A DNA stretch of 64,000 bases from Syngnathus acus (Eukaryota > Chordata > Actinopteri > Syngnathiformes > Syngnathidae): NCBI RefSeq assembly GCF_901709675.1, contig NC_051104.1:4695501-4759500 (forward strand). The letters run 5' to 3'. Positions 14,601-23,500 of the stretch are shown piece after piece; within the stretch, counting starts at the first letter, position 1; each line of letters opens with the position of its first letter. The notes under the pieces were generated by a model, which was not told the DNA's origin, did no database searches, and saw nothing but the letters and a program-made list of their open reading frames with translations. A program made the translations under genes and the position numbers.

Positions 14601-15269
14601 GAAGAAGAGTTGGGCACCAGGTGGGGAGGGGGTGAGGAGGAGGGGGGGGGGGGGGGGGGGGTGAAGGGCCAAAGCTCTTTGGCCTTCAGTGTGGACCAGG
14701 CCAGTGTGGTGATAGGGTGAACCTGCCTGGTCAATCTTGCTCCCTGCGGACATTTTGGAGCTTTATACCCTCACCACTCGTAATCCTGATGAAATGCGCG
14801 CAACCAACCCATTATAAATACACACTTCACGAATTGCTCAGATAAGTTTGAAGTCACATTTGAGCATTGTACATCCAAATGCTTGAGGATGATTCATAAT
14901 TCGTGCTCCAGCATTGGCCGAGCGCTTTTCCATCCCTGCGTAAAGTTGCTTATTCCCAAAAAAAAAAAAACATGCGCACAATTCAGCATTACGCACCTCT
15001 CTTCAACGTTGGTGCGCAACTTGCATGCCTCAGGTGCGATTCCTCTAAAGTGCGCAAGAATCTGATACAGCCCAATCTCCATCATCACTTTGCAGGCGGT
15101 CGGGTAATATTTCCTTTTTTTTTTTTTTTTTCTGAAAGGTGCCAGTATTCTTACCTGCCGAGACACCGGTAGTCTGTAGAACCAGGGTTAACGTAACAAA
15201 TGCAGCTACAGAAGAATCCATAAGCCACCGTTTCGTTTTCCACCTTGTGGACCACCTCTGCATCTCCAT
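1..15269 (-). CDS. col11a1: Collagen type XI alpha 1 chain, 5' part (partial, runs off the window start)
   Basis: The product is the pro-alpha1(XI) chain, a minor fibrillar collagen that nucleates and limits the diameter of type II/XI fibrils in cartilage, notochord sheath, inner ear and vitreous. Coding exons by plus-strand coordinates, in transcript order: 15155-15269, 12315-12479, 12027-12240, 10616-10778, 7794-7919, 6592-6687, 5776-5961, 5475-5570, 4316-4603, 3801-3866, 3613-3654, 3443-3505, 2965-3039, 2765-2848, 2576-2632, 1725-1778, 1586-1639, 1079-1132, 920-973, 554-607, 370-414, 116-169, 1-31 (partial). Every junction is GT-AG and phases are compatible throughout, giving 745 codons if all cassette exons are kept. 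Order and short matches (WKTKRW near the start, [57 protein letters not shown]) fit vertebrate COL11A1 rather than COL5A1 or COL11A2. The head-to-head rnpc3 neighbour supports this. Teleosts carry two co-orthologues; col11a1a is my inference. Confidence 0.95.
2765..3866 (-). CDS. col11a1: col11a1 exons 9-13: minor helix (COL2) and NC2 linker
   Basis: Five exons are grouped here. 3801-3866 encodes [19 protein letters not shown]. 3613-3654 encodes [14 protein letters not shown]. 3443-3505 encodes [20 protein letters not shown]. 2965-3039 encodes [16 protein letters not shown] then GTMLMLP. 2765-2848 encodes [10 protein letters not shown] then [15 protein letters not shown]. This is the short Gly-X-Y segment followed by the non-collagenous NC2 linker preceding the major helix, including the Gln/Ala helix-like [11 protein letters not shown] conserved in alpha1(XI) and alpha1(V). 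Phases are all zero. Confidence 0.93.
4316..4603 (-). CDS. col11a1: col11a1 exon 8: Tyr-rich acidic hinge
   Basis: The 288-bp phase-0 exon encodes residues 388-483. It contains the repeats [15 protein letters not shown] and [17 protein letters not shown] and ends [17 protein letters not shown], which matches the EEFGPGVPAETDI end of the human variable domain. There are nine Tyr in an Asp/Glu context, consistent with tyrosine sulfation, known for alpha1(V)/alpha1(XI) variable regions but not testable here. Confidence 0.93.
5475..5570 (-). CDS. col11a1: col11a1 variable-region exon 7-like
   Basis: The 96-bp phase-0 exon (residues 356-387) starts [20 protein letters not shown] and ends HGSIE. 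It is net acidic with no Lys/Arg. The Y-x-Y-G-T core resembles the NYGTMESYQT stretch of human exon 7. As a multiple of three it can be skipped without a frameshift. Together with 6A and 6B it makes a set of three interchangeable cassettes. Confidence 0.87.
5776..5961 (-). CDS. col11a1: col11a1 basic cassette exon (6B-like)
   Basis: The 186-bp phase-0 exon (residues 294-355) starts [20 protein letters not shown] and ends near RPRGGFR. It carries 16 Lys and 8 Arg in 62 residues and no acidic residue. This is the basic exon 6B class of the COL11A1 variable region, enriched in early skeletal tissue in mammals and able to bind heparan sulfate and localise the protein within cartilage. From memory it is somewhat longer than the human 6B (about 51 residues). 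Donor AGG|GTAAAG; acceptor TTCCAG. Confidence 0.9.
6592..6687 (-). CDS. col11a1: col11a1 acidic cassette exon (6A-like)
   Basis: The 96-bp phase-0 exon (residues 262-293) starts [20 protein letters not shown]. It has ten Asp/Glu, four Tyr and no Lys/Arg. Position and composition match the acidic 6A cassette of vertebrate COL11A1, which is used alternatively to the basic 6B cassette. Splice sites are CTTTAG and CAG|GTAAAT. Confidence 0.88.
7794..7919 (-). CDS. col11a1: col11a1 exon 5: end of Npp, entry to variable region
   Basis: The 126-bp phase-0 exon (residues 220-261) starts [20 protein letters not shown] and continues HYSPDCD. Two conserved cysteines lie in the CEHYSPDC motif shared by the alpha1(V)/alpha1(XI) family. 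A Gln-rich tail (LQAQQPQEE) follows. The donor is GTCAGC, an unusual +3 C and weaker than its neighbours. It sits just before the alternative cassette exons. Confidence 0.93.
9111..9138. repeat. Short interstitial telomere-like tract
   Basis: Degenerate TTAGGG repeats, about four units with insertions, within col11a1 intron 4. Confidence 0.8.
10616..10778 (-). CDS. col11a1: col11a1 exon 4: end of TSPN/LamG-like domain
   Basis: The 163-bp exon (residues 165-219) starts [20 protein letters not shown] and ends [12 protein letters not shown]. It includes the basic KKKIIKP strand, in the region of the heparan-sulfate-binding surface described for the human Npp domain, and a conserved Cys in VDCKKK. 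It ends at phase 0 with a GTAATA donor. Confidence 0.94.
12027..12240 (-). CDS. col11a1: col11a1 exon 3: core of TSPN/LamG-like domain
   Basis: The 214-bp exon (residues 94-165) encodes [18 protein letters not shown], then the beta-sandwich core including [18 protein letters not shown] and [17 protein letters not shown]. The final codon AA|G joins exon 4 to give DGK-WHR, the same junction as in human COL11A1. The thrombospondin N-terminal-like domain forms the globular N-propeptide that is retained or slowly cleaved on fibril surfaces. Confidence 0.94.
12315..12479 (-). CDS. col11a1: col11a1 exon 2: start of TSPN/LamG-like domain
   Basis: The exon is 165 bp and encodes residues 39-94, beginning [18 protein letters not shown] and ending near SAPTTQLFP. 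The acceptor is the TTTTAACAG before CACAGGAAG, not the AG a few bases later. Only this choice completes the split GCA codon and keeps the frame from exon 1. The Cys in GFCTNRR is one of the conserved disulfide cysteines of the N-propeptide domain. The donor is G|GTAAGA. Confidence 0.93.
12480..15154 (-). other. col11a1: col11a1 intron 1
   Basis: This 2.68-kb intron has no coding exon I can support. It contains a 20-base G run (14642-14661), purine-rich flanks, a T run near its 5' end (15113-15131) and a 14-bp GAAGCCACGCCCCC motif repeated at 12867 and 12912. First introns of fibrillar collagen genes often hold enhancers, but nothing here proves one. Confidence 0.75.
14642..14661. repeat. 20-base poly-G run
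   Basis: Twenty uninterrupted G on the plus strand within a GGGGAGG-rich neighbourhood in col11a1 intron 1 (C run in the transcript). Strong potential for quadruplex DNA on the plus strand, and an assembly-error-prone site. Confidence 0.95.
15155..15269 (-). CDS. col11a1: col11a1 exon 1: start codon and signal peptide
   Basis: The ATG is at 15269-15267. The exon encodes 38 residues plus one base and ends in a GTAAGA donor. The peptide starts [16 protein letters not shown] and runs into a hydrophobic segment (about residues 21-31) ending TTGVSA, a normal ER signal peptide with a basic N-region. The WKTKRWL match to the human N-terminus fixes this ATG as the start. A second in-frame ATG lies two codons downstream. 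The frame stays open upstream to 15572, but that part has no family similarity and is treated as 5'UTR. Confidence 0.93.
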
Positions 15270-15700
15270 AGTCGTCAAGTGAACTTTGGGGCCGACTTCA
15301 AGGTGATTTCTAAGTGACGACCCTTCCACAATCCCAAATGATGATGGAAACTGTGCTACAAAGAAGCCATATGGGATGAGTTCTATGCCTCTTCTCTGCA
15401 GCCACCACGGGGCCCCCGATCCTCCTTGCCAGTGCCCAGCTTCCCAGTGAGGGTAGTCGGGCTTTAACCAAAACGCACCGACTGCACTCGCTACACTTGG
15501 TGAGTACACGGGCAGGAGGGCTGGGCAAAATCCACAAACCAGAGCTACGTTTACACAGAGGGGGAATGACAAGAGAACCAGCCCCCGATTAGCAAATCAC
15601 GGGGCTGGAAATTCTCCTATGGGTCCACCCATCTGCTTCACAACGCGCCTCGGAAAGAGGAAAGACAAACATGGACAAAGTTGTCAAGGAGCTATAAAGG
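15270..15700 (-). promoter_or_regulatory. col11a1: col11a1 5'UTR and proximal promoter (approximate)
   Basis: This sequence lies just upstream of the start codon on the minus strand. It is more GC-rich than the flanks and free of obvious repeats up to about 15.7 kb. No convincing TATA box was found; the nearest is a TTTATAG on the minus strand near 15690, and the human promoter is described as lacking a TATA box. The transcription start cannot be placed. Confidence 0.5.
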
Positions 15701-16000
15701 AGAGCATCAAGATGCAACTCTAAAATATTCATATACTCACATATTTCTATTCACTCTTAGTTTCTCATTAAAATAGCATCAGATGAGTTATCCTTTTTTG
15801 CTATAAAAGCAAATTGATTTCCCTGGGATGAAATGTCTGCTTTTATTTCACTATTCAGAAAATCACATCATACACAAGTCAAATCTGGTGTTGCACTATG
15901 CATTCATATTATTATTTTTTTTCATTCTAAAAAGGTTTCACAGGCATGCTCAAGGCAGTCACCGGTCACTGTCACTGTTTACATACTGCCCATGGAGGAG

Positions 16001-16055
16001 TATAAAGAGCCCTTTCTCTGTTCTCACTTCAGTCCACAGTCTAGTCGTGGCAATG
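16001..16055 (+). promoter_or_regulatory. Orphan TATA plus initiator core-promoter-like arrangement
   Basis: TATAAAGAG begins at 16001. A TCAGTCC initiator match places its A at 16031, 30 bp downstream of the TATA start, which is the canonical spacing. An ATG follows at 16053. The frame from that ATG encodes only nine residues before TAA. No downstream exon was recognised, so it may be a chance match, a decayed promoter or the start of an unrecognised short transcript. Confidence 0.3.
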
Positions 16056-17064
16056 GAAGGTTTGCAAGTATTATTTTTATAATTTGAAGGCATCAACACA
16101 CTATACATTGCAACAAGTTGGAAATGAGCTCATCTTGCTCGGTTGTTGTTGTTTTTTTGACTCCAGTCATCCACAGAAGATTCCTTAAATGTCAGATACA
16201 ACAAATATGTCAAGTTAATGAGATTTCTGCAAGTTCACAGAAGCATTGTGATTTGTGAGATCATTGATGGACAGTTTGATTGCTACACATTTTTCCTCCA
16301 TTTCAGTCATGCACTAGTTCTTCAACTACTGTTCTCCTCAATTTTAGCTGCCAAAATGCTGCAGCTCCTGCTAATATCATGTAACTTTGACCCATAGTCA
16401 TTAGTCAGCAAATCTTCCGATGCTATCATTCTGAGGGTTGGACAAATCTGCAGGTAGCATTCCTCACATTCTGCCACATCCCTGGATTGCTGACCTGCCC
16501 TCACCCGTCGTTCGATTCCTGCACACTTTGGTCTAATTATGTACCGAACTCCAAAGTCTTGCGGTGACGCCAGCATGGCATGGCAATTAATGATTTATCA
16601 CATTAACATTATTCTGTTTTTAGCTTTGAACTCCTCTTTCCTCTTTTGCAGAACAAGACTAAGCTTTTATTCCCTCCGGTGTTTCTGAGTCACTCACTCA
16701 GTCTGGCAAAGAACACAAGCACGAACTTGCATTAAGGGGATGCGTAATAAAGCTTTTAACTCGGTTCGAATCTGACAATAAATGTAATTATAATGAAATG
16801 ATAATTGTCAGTATGGAACATTTGTAGGCCAGATGTGACTCGGATACCCGCAGCTGTTTTTCAGTACAATTGCTTTTAAATCTTATGGCATGAATCAAGA
16901 TGGATTACATCCACACGAGCATGTAATACTGAAGTTCCGTTTCAGCATGTCTGAGTGTTTTAGAAATAGACATTGTCTGCGGGAATGGTCTGCCAACCAA
17001 AAGAACTTTAAAATGCTTTATTTCCAAAATAATATTAAATGAGTTTGATTTTAAAGTTACCCGT

Positions 17065-17281
17065 TCACCTGTTTTTCTCCAACTCAGGGTCGGCCATTTT
17101 GCCACTCGCTGTCAACTTAAAGTGACATCGCAATCTCAGCTCACAACCAATCACAGTCCAGCTTCAGAAAACTGGTGAGCTGTGATTGGTTGTGATGTCA
17201 AACCTGGAAACTGTGATGTCATTTTCCATCGACTGCAAGTGACAAAATGGCCGCCCTCGGAGATGGATTAAAACAGGTGGA
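17065..17281. repeat. Palindromic MITE-like element with CCAAT-containing arms
   Basis: The two ends are diverged inverted copies (CACCTGTTTT with GGCCATTTTG on the left, mirrored by CAAAATGGCC with AAAACAGGTG on the right). The inner arms contain a perfect 16-bp inverted pair, TCACAACCAATCACAG at 17141-17156 and CTGTGATTGGTTGTGA at 17180-17195. This is the shape of a non-autonomous foldback DNA transposon. The family is not identified and no clear target duplication was seen. Confidence 0.75.
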
Positions 17282-19599
17282 TTATTCCTGTTTAATTCAT
17301 ATTCCGCAATTAATCAAAACACTGTTTTTAGAAAAATGAAGGTTAACTTCCTCTTTAATTATATTGAATATCCCTTCATCTTATATACATCCACAGAAAA
17401 GTAGACAAATGCTCATAATATCTCATCTTTAACGATAAAAATCCCAACTTTCTTTTTTTTTTCAAGCAATCTTCAAACAATTAGCGCGACTTGAACGCTT
17501 CCACTAGCGCTTGAGGATCACAGCTGTTCACTGAGCGAGGAAAGTGGAGACTTGAGACCCTGGTAAGTACTTATTGGCATTCCACACCAATCTGACACAT
17601 CAACTTTGTCAAACACACACTCACATGCACAGGGTCAAGAAGACAGGCAGGGTGGGACGGGATGCGGCTGCCTCCTCGGAATGCATTTCTTTAGGAAGCG
17701 TTAAACATGGCTCCACTTGCATTTTAACTCATACGGCATATATACAGCTTAAATTATTTATTGATAAAATACTGATGTCTTGAGGTGATAAAACCTGAAA
17801 ATGAATGGTCCACTCAAAGCAAACTAGGACAACAATTTCTCTGTCACATATTTGCAGATGATATGATGTATTCAGGACCTGAGAGTTTCCATGAAAGCTG
17901 CTGGAAATACCCAACGCATTCATCGCTCCAAATGGTGAAAGAGTCCATTTAAAAAGTTGAGTTCACTGTCTAGGGGGTAGTCGCCAAAAGCGTCTGAAAC
18001 AAACTGTTGAAGGAGTAGGAAGAGATTCTCCCAAACTATGAAGGATTACACATTTGATTCTACATTCAATATTTGTGTTTCTAAATATAACGAATTGTGA
18101 ACCAGAATTGTTCAGACATGCACTGGAAAATGAAGGAAGCGCAAAACAACATATGTTAAATTGCCGTTATGTAAACAGTCAATTGTCTATTTTTATGTCT
18201 TGGAATTACATTTTTAAATCAGGGTGTGTGTGTTAGTGTGTGTGCATGTGTGAGGGAGAGTTTGCTTTTTCAACGTTTGGCAATACAGAGCCTTACTTGT
18301 TACTTTAAAGTCCTCCAGTTGGCACACGTAAGACATCCACGTGTCACATGTAATAGCGCAGAACTAAACGGTTTGGAAGAGATTCATAAGATGGTTCTCC
18401 CTTGTCAAATGCATTTGACCGCCATTTGTGCAATATATATTTTTTTGTAAAATATGCTTGGACTATATTTTGACGCATGTAGAGGGAAAGTTTAAAGGTT
18501 AACAGAGTTCAGTCAGATATTGGTCAACTGCAGATTTTGTAAAAAAAAAAAAAAAATGATTATGGATAATTGTTGCTAAAAGCTGCAGAGCAGATTGTGA
18601 CAGTCTCTCGCATGGGGCCCCCAGAATTTGGTGCTGCGACCCTGCTTGGTCAATGACTTGGAACTGTTCGCTTCAAGGAACCCAGAACCCTTTTTTTGTA
18701 AATCAGGCCACTGAGAACCGTCCATTGGACTCATTTTGTTCTCTCTCCCAGATAGCCACTCCCCTGCATCTTTCCCGTCCCTCCAATGCGTCACATTGGA
18801 TAGAAGAAGGAGGATCAAGTGTCCACGGTTCCTCCCATCACCTGTGAAATTTCTGAGTCAGTTCACGGTGAAAGGGGGCATTGTGTCCCCCTGATGAGGA
18901 ATGCCCTTGCGTCGCTCCTCAAAGAAATGGCTTCATTTGGCCAGGAATTTGGAGGCATCTTGAGAAGTGTTGGAGTTTTTCTGAGGGCTGGTGATAGAAA
19001 GAAGAAGACTTCAGGCAGCACAGATTGGCCTGCTATTCTCAATAAGTGATACTAAATCAATTGTTACCCAAAAGATGACTGTAGGCTATGTACTCCGGAA
19101 TAGCAATAATAAATCAAATTGCTGTGCAATGAACTGACTAATTTAAATTCATCAATTTGGCTGCCATTGGGGGATTTTCAACCCTTATGTATATGAACCA
19201 AATTAACTGGGTGAGATTGTTTATATTTTATTTCGCATGCAATAACTTCAATAGTCTCAATGGAGCTTCAGGCTCTGTTCCTAGTATATGTGCTGAGGTT
19301 GACACCTGGTGGTTACAAATATTAAATTGCATAAAATGGCAATCTCAAGGACCAGCAGCATGAATAAAAAGGCAGGAGATTGGTGCATTACTTTGTGCTT
19401 CTATTGTTTTCATCGTTTACTCTATTTTATTCTTTATTCCTGGACCCCATGATAAATGCTATTCTTATTTTTCTAATTCAAATTCCCAATTTATGCTGCA
19501 CATAATAATGGCAATAAAACCATTCTGTTATATATTCTGTTACAGGGTTAAATTACTTAGGATGTGTTTTATTACTGTGGGTTCCACAAAATTTAGTTT

Positions 19600-19760
19600 A
19601 AAGCAAATTCTCCCGTCATAGACAAAAGTGCGTCTACGGTGACGTCACTACGCATATACGTCCAAACAGAGCATGCGCAAACCGGACGCATCCGGATGAA
19701 ATTGTTTACAAACATGATCCACTTTCGGATTGGCAAAGGCGATATTCCATAGACCCGGTA
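19600..19760 (+). promoter_or_regulatory. rnpc3: Probable rnpc3 promoter with CRE and NRF1-like sites
   Basis: A perfect palindromic CRE (TGACGTCA) lies at 19640-19647 and an NRF1-type GCATGCGCA at 19671-19679, in a locally CpG-richer stretch 240-360 bp before the presumed 5'UTR exon donor. No TATA box is evident. This is the usual layout of a housekeeping promoter and suits a spliceosome component. The start site is not determined. Confidence 0.5.
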
Positions 19761-19879
19761 TCCATAAAAAATCTATCAAGATTTCAATTCTGATGTTTGC
19801 ATTGAACATTTTCATTACGTTTGGTTTTGCGAATTCATTGCAATCGGAATACGTACATGTCAACCCGGCTAGTGTGCAG

Positions 19880-20001
19880 TTCCATTCCTGCAAAAAAGGG
19901 GGCGACGGTGTGCTACTTACTACTTACCGTTCACGCGTTTTGTGTCAGAAGAAGGAGAGACCGGAACGACTGAGGCCAGCGAGGCTTACAATCATCTCAT
20001 G
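19880..20001 (+). other. rnpc3: Probable rnpc3 5'UTR exon (left end uncertain)
   Basis: A GC-rich stretch ends in CTCATG|GTGAGC, a strong donor at 20002. The next coding exon starts after a TTCTCACCTGCAG acceptor at 20520, so an untranslated first exon is expected. The last three bases before the donor are ATG. Spliced to exon 2 this reads six codons to a TGA (ATG AAA AAT GGA CTT TTC TGA) and overlaps the main ATG in another frame. Exon boundaries are inferred. Confidence 0.45.
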
Positions 20002-20524
20002 GTGAGCTTTTAACACATTTATGTTTGGTTATGGGGTTTATACATATATTTATACACGTACGTGTGACCTGATATGCTTGCAATTGTAACAGAATAGTCA
20101 AAAACTCGAGTTAATTCGTGTCTGCTCTTGCCATTATGATATTCAAAAGCACTACTTCCTATTGAAAGTAAATCATTTAGTATATACGTAAATGCATGCA
20201 CCAACTACGAGAATATTTCAATCAAATGTTTAAAAGATCAAATTTTTATTTTAAAATATAAAACAATGTGCAGTTTCTTATGTGCTAAATGCAAATGCAG
20301 CAAAGCATTTAATTTACCATATCACTTGAATGTCAAATGGATCAAAACACATAAACAGTAAAACTACACAAACGTCTTTGTCTAATTGTTACTCTCCCAC
20401 AATTCCTTGAGACAAGGGACACAACTGAGAAAAATGTAATGAAAAAAATGTAATATACATTACAGTACATACAATAATATTACAGTATTCTGTAAATCTG
20501 CTATCTATTCTCACCTGCAGAAAA

Positions 20525-23500
20525 ATGGACTTTTCTGAGGACTCAACTGCGGAGCATGGAAGCAAGACACTGTTAGTCCGCCATTTACCGGCCGAGCTGA
20601 GCCAGGATGAGAAAGAGGACCTGCTCAAATATTTTGGAGCGCAGTCTGTTAGAGCTTTCTCCAACTTTGGTAGTATGGTGGGTTCACGAAAAGATGCAGC
20701 GTTAGCTTGGAGTTAGTTTCTTATTCAGATGTGTCTGTTCTATTCTCCCCACAGAAACACACAGCATTTGCAACTTTTCCCAGTGAAAAGGCTGCAGAAA
20801 AGGTGAGCCTCTAATAACAAATACTGACACTAACTTATTTATTTTACCCTATATACGCTTACACTCTGTTTCCAAACATCTGTTCAAGGCTCTTGCCCGG
20901 CTCCATCAGCTCGAGATTCTCAATCGAAAACTTATTGTGGAGTTTGCAAAAGGCCAAGATAACCTGACAGTATTAAAGGATCCACCTGTGTCAGACAGGT
21001 CAGTAACCGCATTGACTCGTAAATATGCAGATTTATGCTAATGACATCTGAACTATTTTTTTTGTCAGCACTAAAAAGCGAGCGCAGAACAAACCAGATG
21101 CAAAGCAGCCTAATGTTCCTCTCATAGAGACGGGCATTGCTCCAAATCTTGGGTGAGTGTTGAACATACAGGTCGATTATTTTATATAATTCTTAAAAGA
21201 TGACACAACAGAAATGTGCAAACGTTATTTTGGTCAAAGCCAAAATGACATTCTCATTAAAGATCAGATTGATTGATTTTTATTGGTAGGGTCCAAGTTA
21301 CTATAAAACATATTATTTTGCTTTTGTTAAAACGTTTCTCATTAATTTCTTCTTTGTCAATTACAGGTTGAAATACCAACTAAATCCATCTTTGAAGTAT
21401 TTGTACCCGCCCCCTTCTAGTAGCGTTCTGACAAATATAACACACGCCCTTTTGTGTGTGCCCAAGTTTTATGTTCAAGTGAGTACACTTTTTATTTTTC
21501 CACTTTAAATCTTTAGTACGCAAAGATAAAAAAAATTCAGCACTTTCTTTTGCATGCTGATTTAAATTTGGAGTGAACATTTGTCGTTTATAACAAAATC
21601 CACCTCTGCATGTTTCGCCCCGGGAGACGAGCTAATATATATATATTAAAAAAAATTAGTCTTTGAACTGCATCCATTTCCTTTAAAGATCATCCAGCAA
21701 ACGTTTACCTTTTTTTTCTCAATTCCAATTTGCGCATGTTAATAATAAACCATAAGTGGGAAGCATGAGTTATAGGTTTAACATTTTGAGTGGCCTGGAT
21801 TTGAAATGCTGCTGTTTGCAGCTTTTGCATCATGGTGGCGCTCTTGTGTTGAACCAGAGGCGGTGGCATCAGCCCACCTCCCCTCGCCCCCACCTCACCT
21901 CTCACACTTCTCACCTCAATTTCGCCTTGATCCATGCATTTGGAAGGGGAAAGCACAAAAGCTCTGCAATTTCCGTTTGTTTTCTTTTTTTGGTTGCAGG
22001 TATTGTATGAACCAAAGCTCAGCTCTTTACTGTTTTAATATTTTTCTTAACAGGTTCTGCATTTGATGAACAAAATGAATTTACCCTGTCCGTTTGGACC
22101 GGTCACTCCCAGACCCCCATTGGTGAGATTTTTTTATTAGGCCCTTTGAATTTCAATTATTTCTTGTTAAACAATAATGTCATTTAAATCTAAGCACAAA
22201 TTGTCTCTTGCAGTTTGGGCAACTTCCGACCGCCCCACCCATCCCCATGCCTCCCCCGTTTCCTCCTGATCTCCCGCCTTTCCCAGATGAGGAGATGATG
22301 TCAGCTGATGAAGAATCTGAGTATGAAAGTGGAGATGATGAAGACAAAGAGAGGTGAGAAGTGGAACGCTCACATGATTGGATGGTTAGCATGATTTTAA
22401 AACAAGGGGCTTGGTTTCAGGATCGCTCGTCTGATGGGTCTGGTCAACCAAGCATGCAAGAGACCCTTAAGACCAAAAACATCTTTGAAGAGGAGGAAGC
22501 CCAAGATCAAGGATCTCCTCTATGTGCCCAAAGTAGACTCTCAGAGGTACAAGTCGTGCATGGTTTTATTGTTGGTTCTTTTTTTTTTTTTAACAAATGG
22601 CGATTATCTCTGCTGTCTTTAGCACTCCAGCCATGCAGCCGTCAGACGTGTTTGAGCAGCCCAACCCCGCCGGACCCAAAAAAATCGAATTCCACATCTC
22701 GGTTTCGGAGGTGGCGGCCAAGGTGGACGGAAGTAGGACGCAGTGTGACGAAGGTAGGAGGAACGCCACATCATTTCAAACTCAGTTGCTTGTAGTTTTA
22801 TTTTTCACTCTTTCAACAGTCCCCGTTTGTCCTTCCGAAATGGATGTGACTGAAGTTACCCTCAACAACAAAACGGAGGCTGCGGAAGGATTTGGTAAGA
22901 TCTACCCCAACCTCCAGCCGTCCCAGGAATGTGAAGAACGCAGTGATGAAGAGGAGGATCTCCCCTCGGATGTCATCTCAATAAAAGAGCTGGAAAAAGG
23001 ACGTCTCTCAAAAGACGGTAAACAAGGAGATGACAAATACGTACGCTCCGATATGACCTCAAAGGTGCTGACTGTTTCCTCCTTGAAAACAGAGATAAAA
23101 AGGATGTCAGTGTTTAAGAATTACGAGCCCGGCGAGCCGACTTGCAGACTGTACGTGAAGAATATCGCAAAACAAGTGGAAGAGAAAGTAGGTTCTTTTC
23201 TGGCACTCGGCCTTTTTCCATGTGGCGTGTTTCTTGCTGAAGTCGTCAGATTGCTGCTATATTGTTGAATGTCAAAAGTAAAACAATCCCGTAATTAGCT
23301 CCGCTGCATCAGAGCCGCTTTGGTTGTTATTTATTGTCCTTCCGTTCATCGTTTGTCTTGCAGGACCTCAAGTACATCTACGGGAGATACATTAATCCCT
23401 CCTCAGAAACTGAAAGAAACATGTAAGTGTCCTTTTTTTATGTCCTGTCAGCGACAAATTTGTTTTAAGGACTGATTTGATAAAATGGCAGCTGAAGAAA

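Larger units (their letters stand above)
15701..19600. other. Intergenic region between col11a1 and rnpc3
   Basis: About 3.9 kb without a supported coding exon. It contains the orphan TATA/initiator at 16001-16055, the palindromic element at 17065-17281, a short GT tract near 18223-18252 and an A run at 18541-18556. It separates two divergently transcribed genes, so regulatory DNA for either could lie here. Confidence 0.7.

Noticed and set aside
16001-16090. First exon of a lens crystallin or similar tiny-first-exon gene
   Set aside because: The TATA and short leader fit, but the coding start does not and no crystallin second exon follows within the next kilobases.
16520-16560. tRNA B-box-like GTTCGATTCC sequence near 16.5 kb
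   Set aside because: No matching A box or cloverleaf pairing around it.
19730-20005. 91-codon plus-strand open frame upstream of rnpc3
   Set aside because: No family similarity, overlaps the promoter-like region, and is not in frame with rnpc3 after splicing.
22597-23268. 223-codon plus-strand open frame as a separate gene
   Set aside because: It is parts of three rnpc3 exons read through two stop-free introns; the joined exons match U11/U12-65K better.
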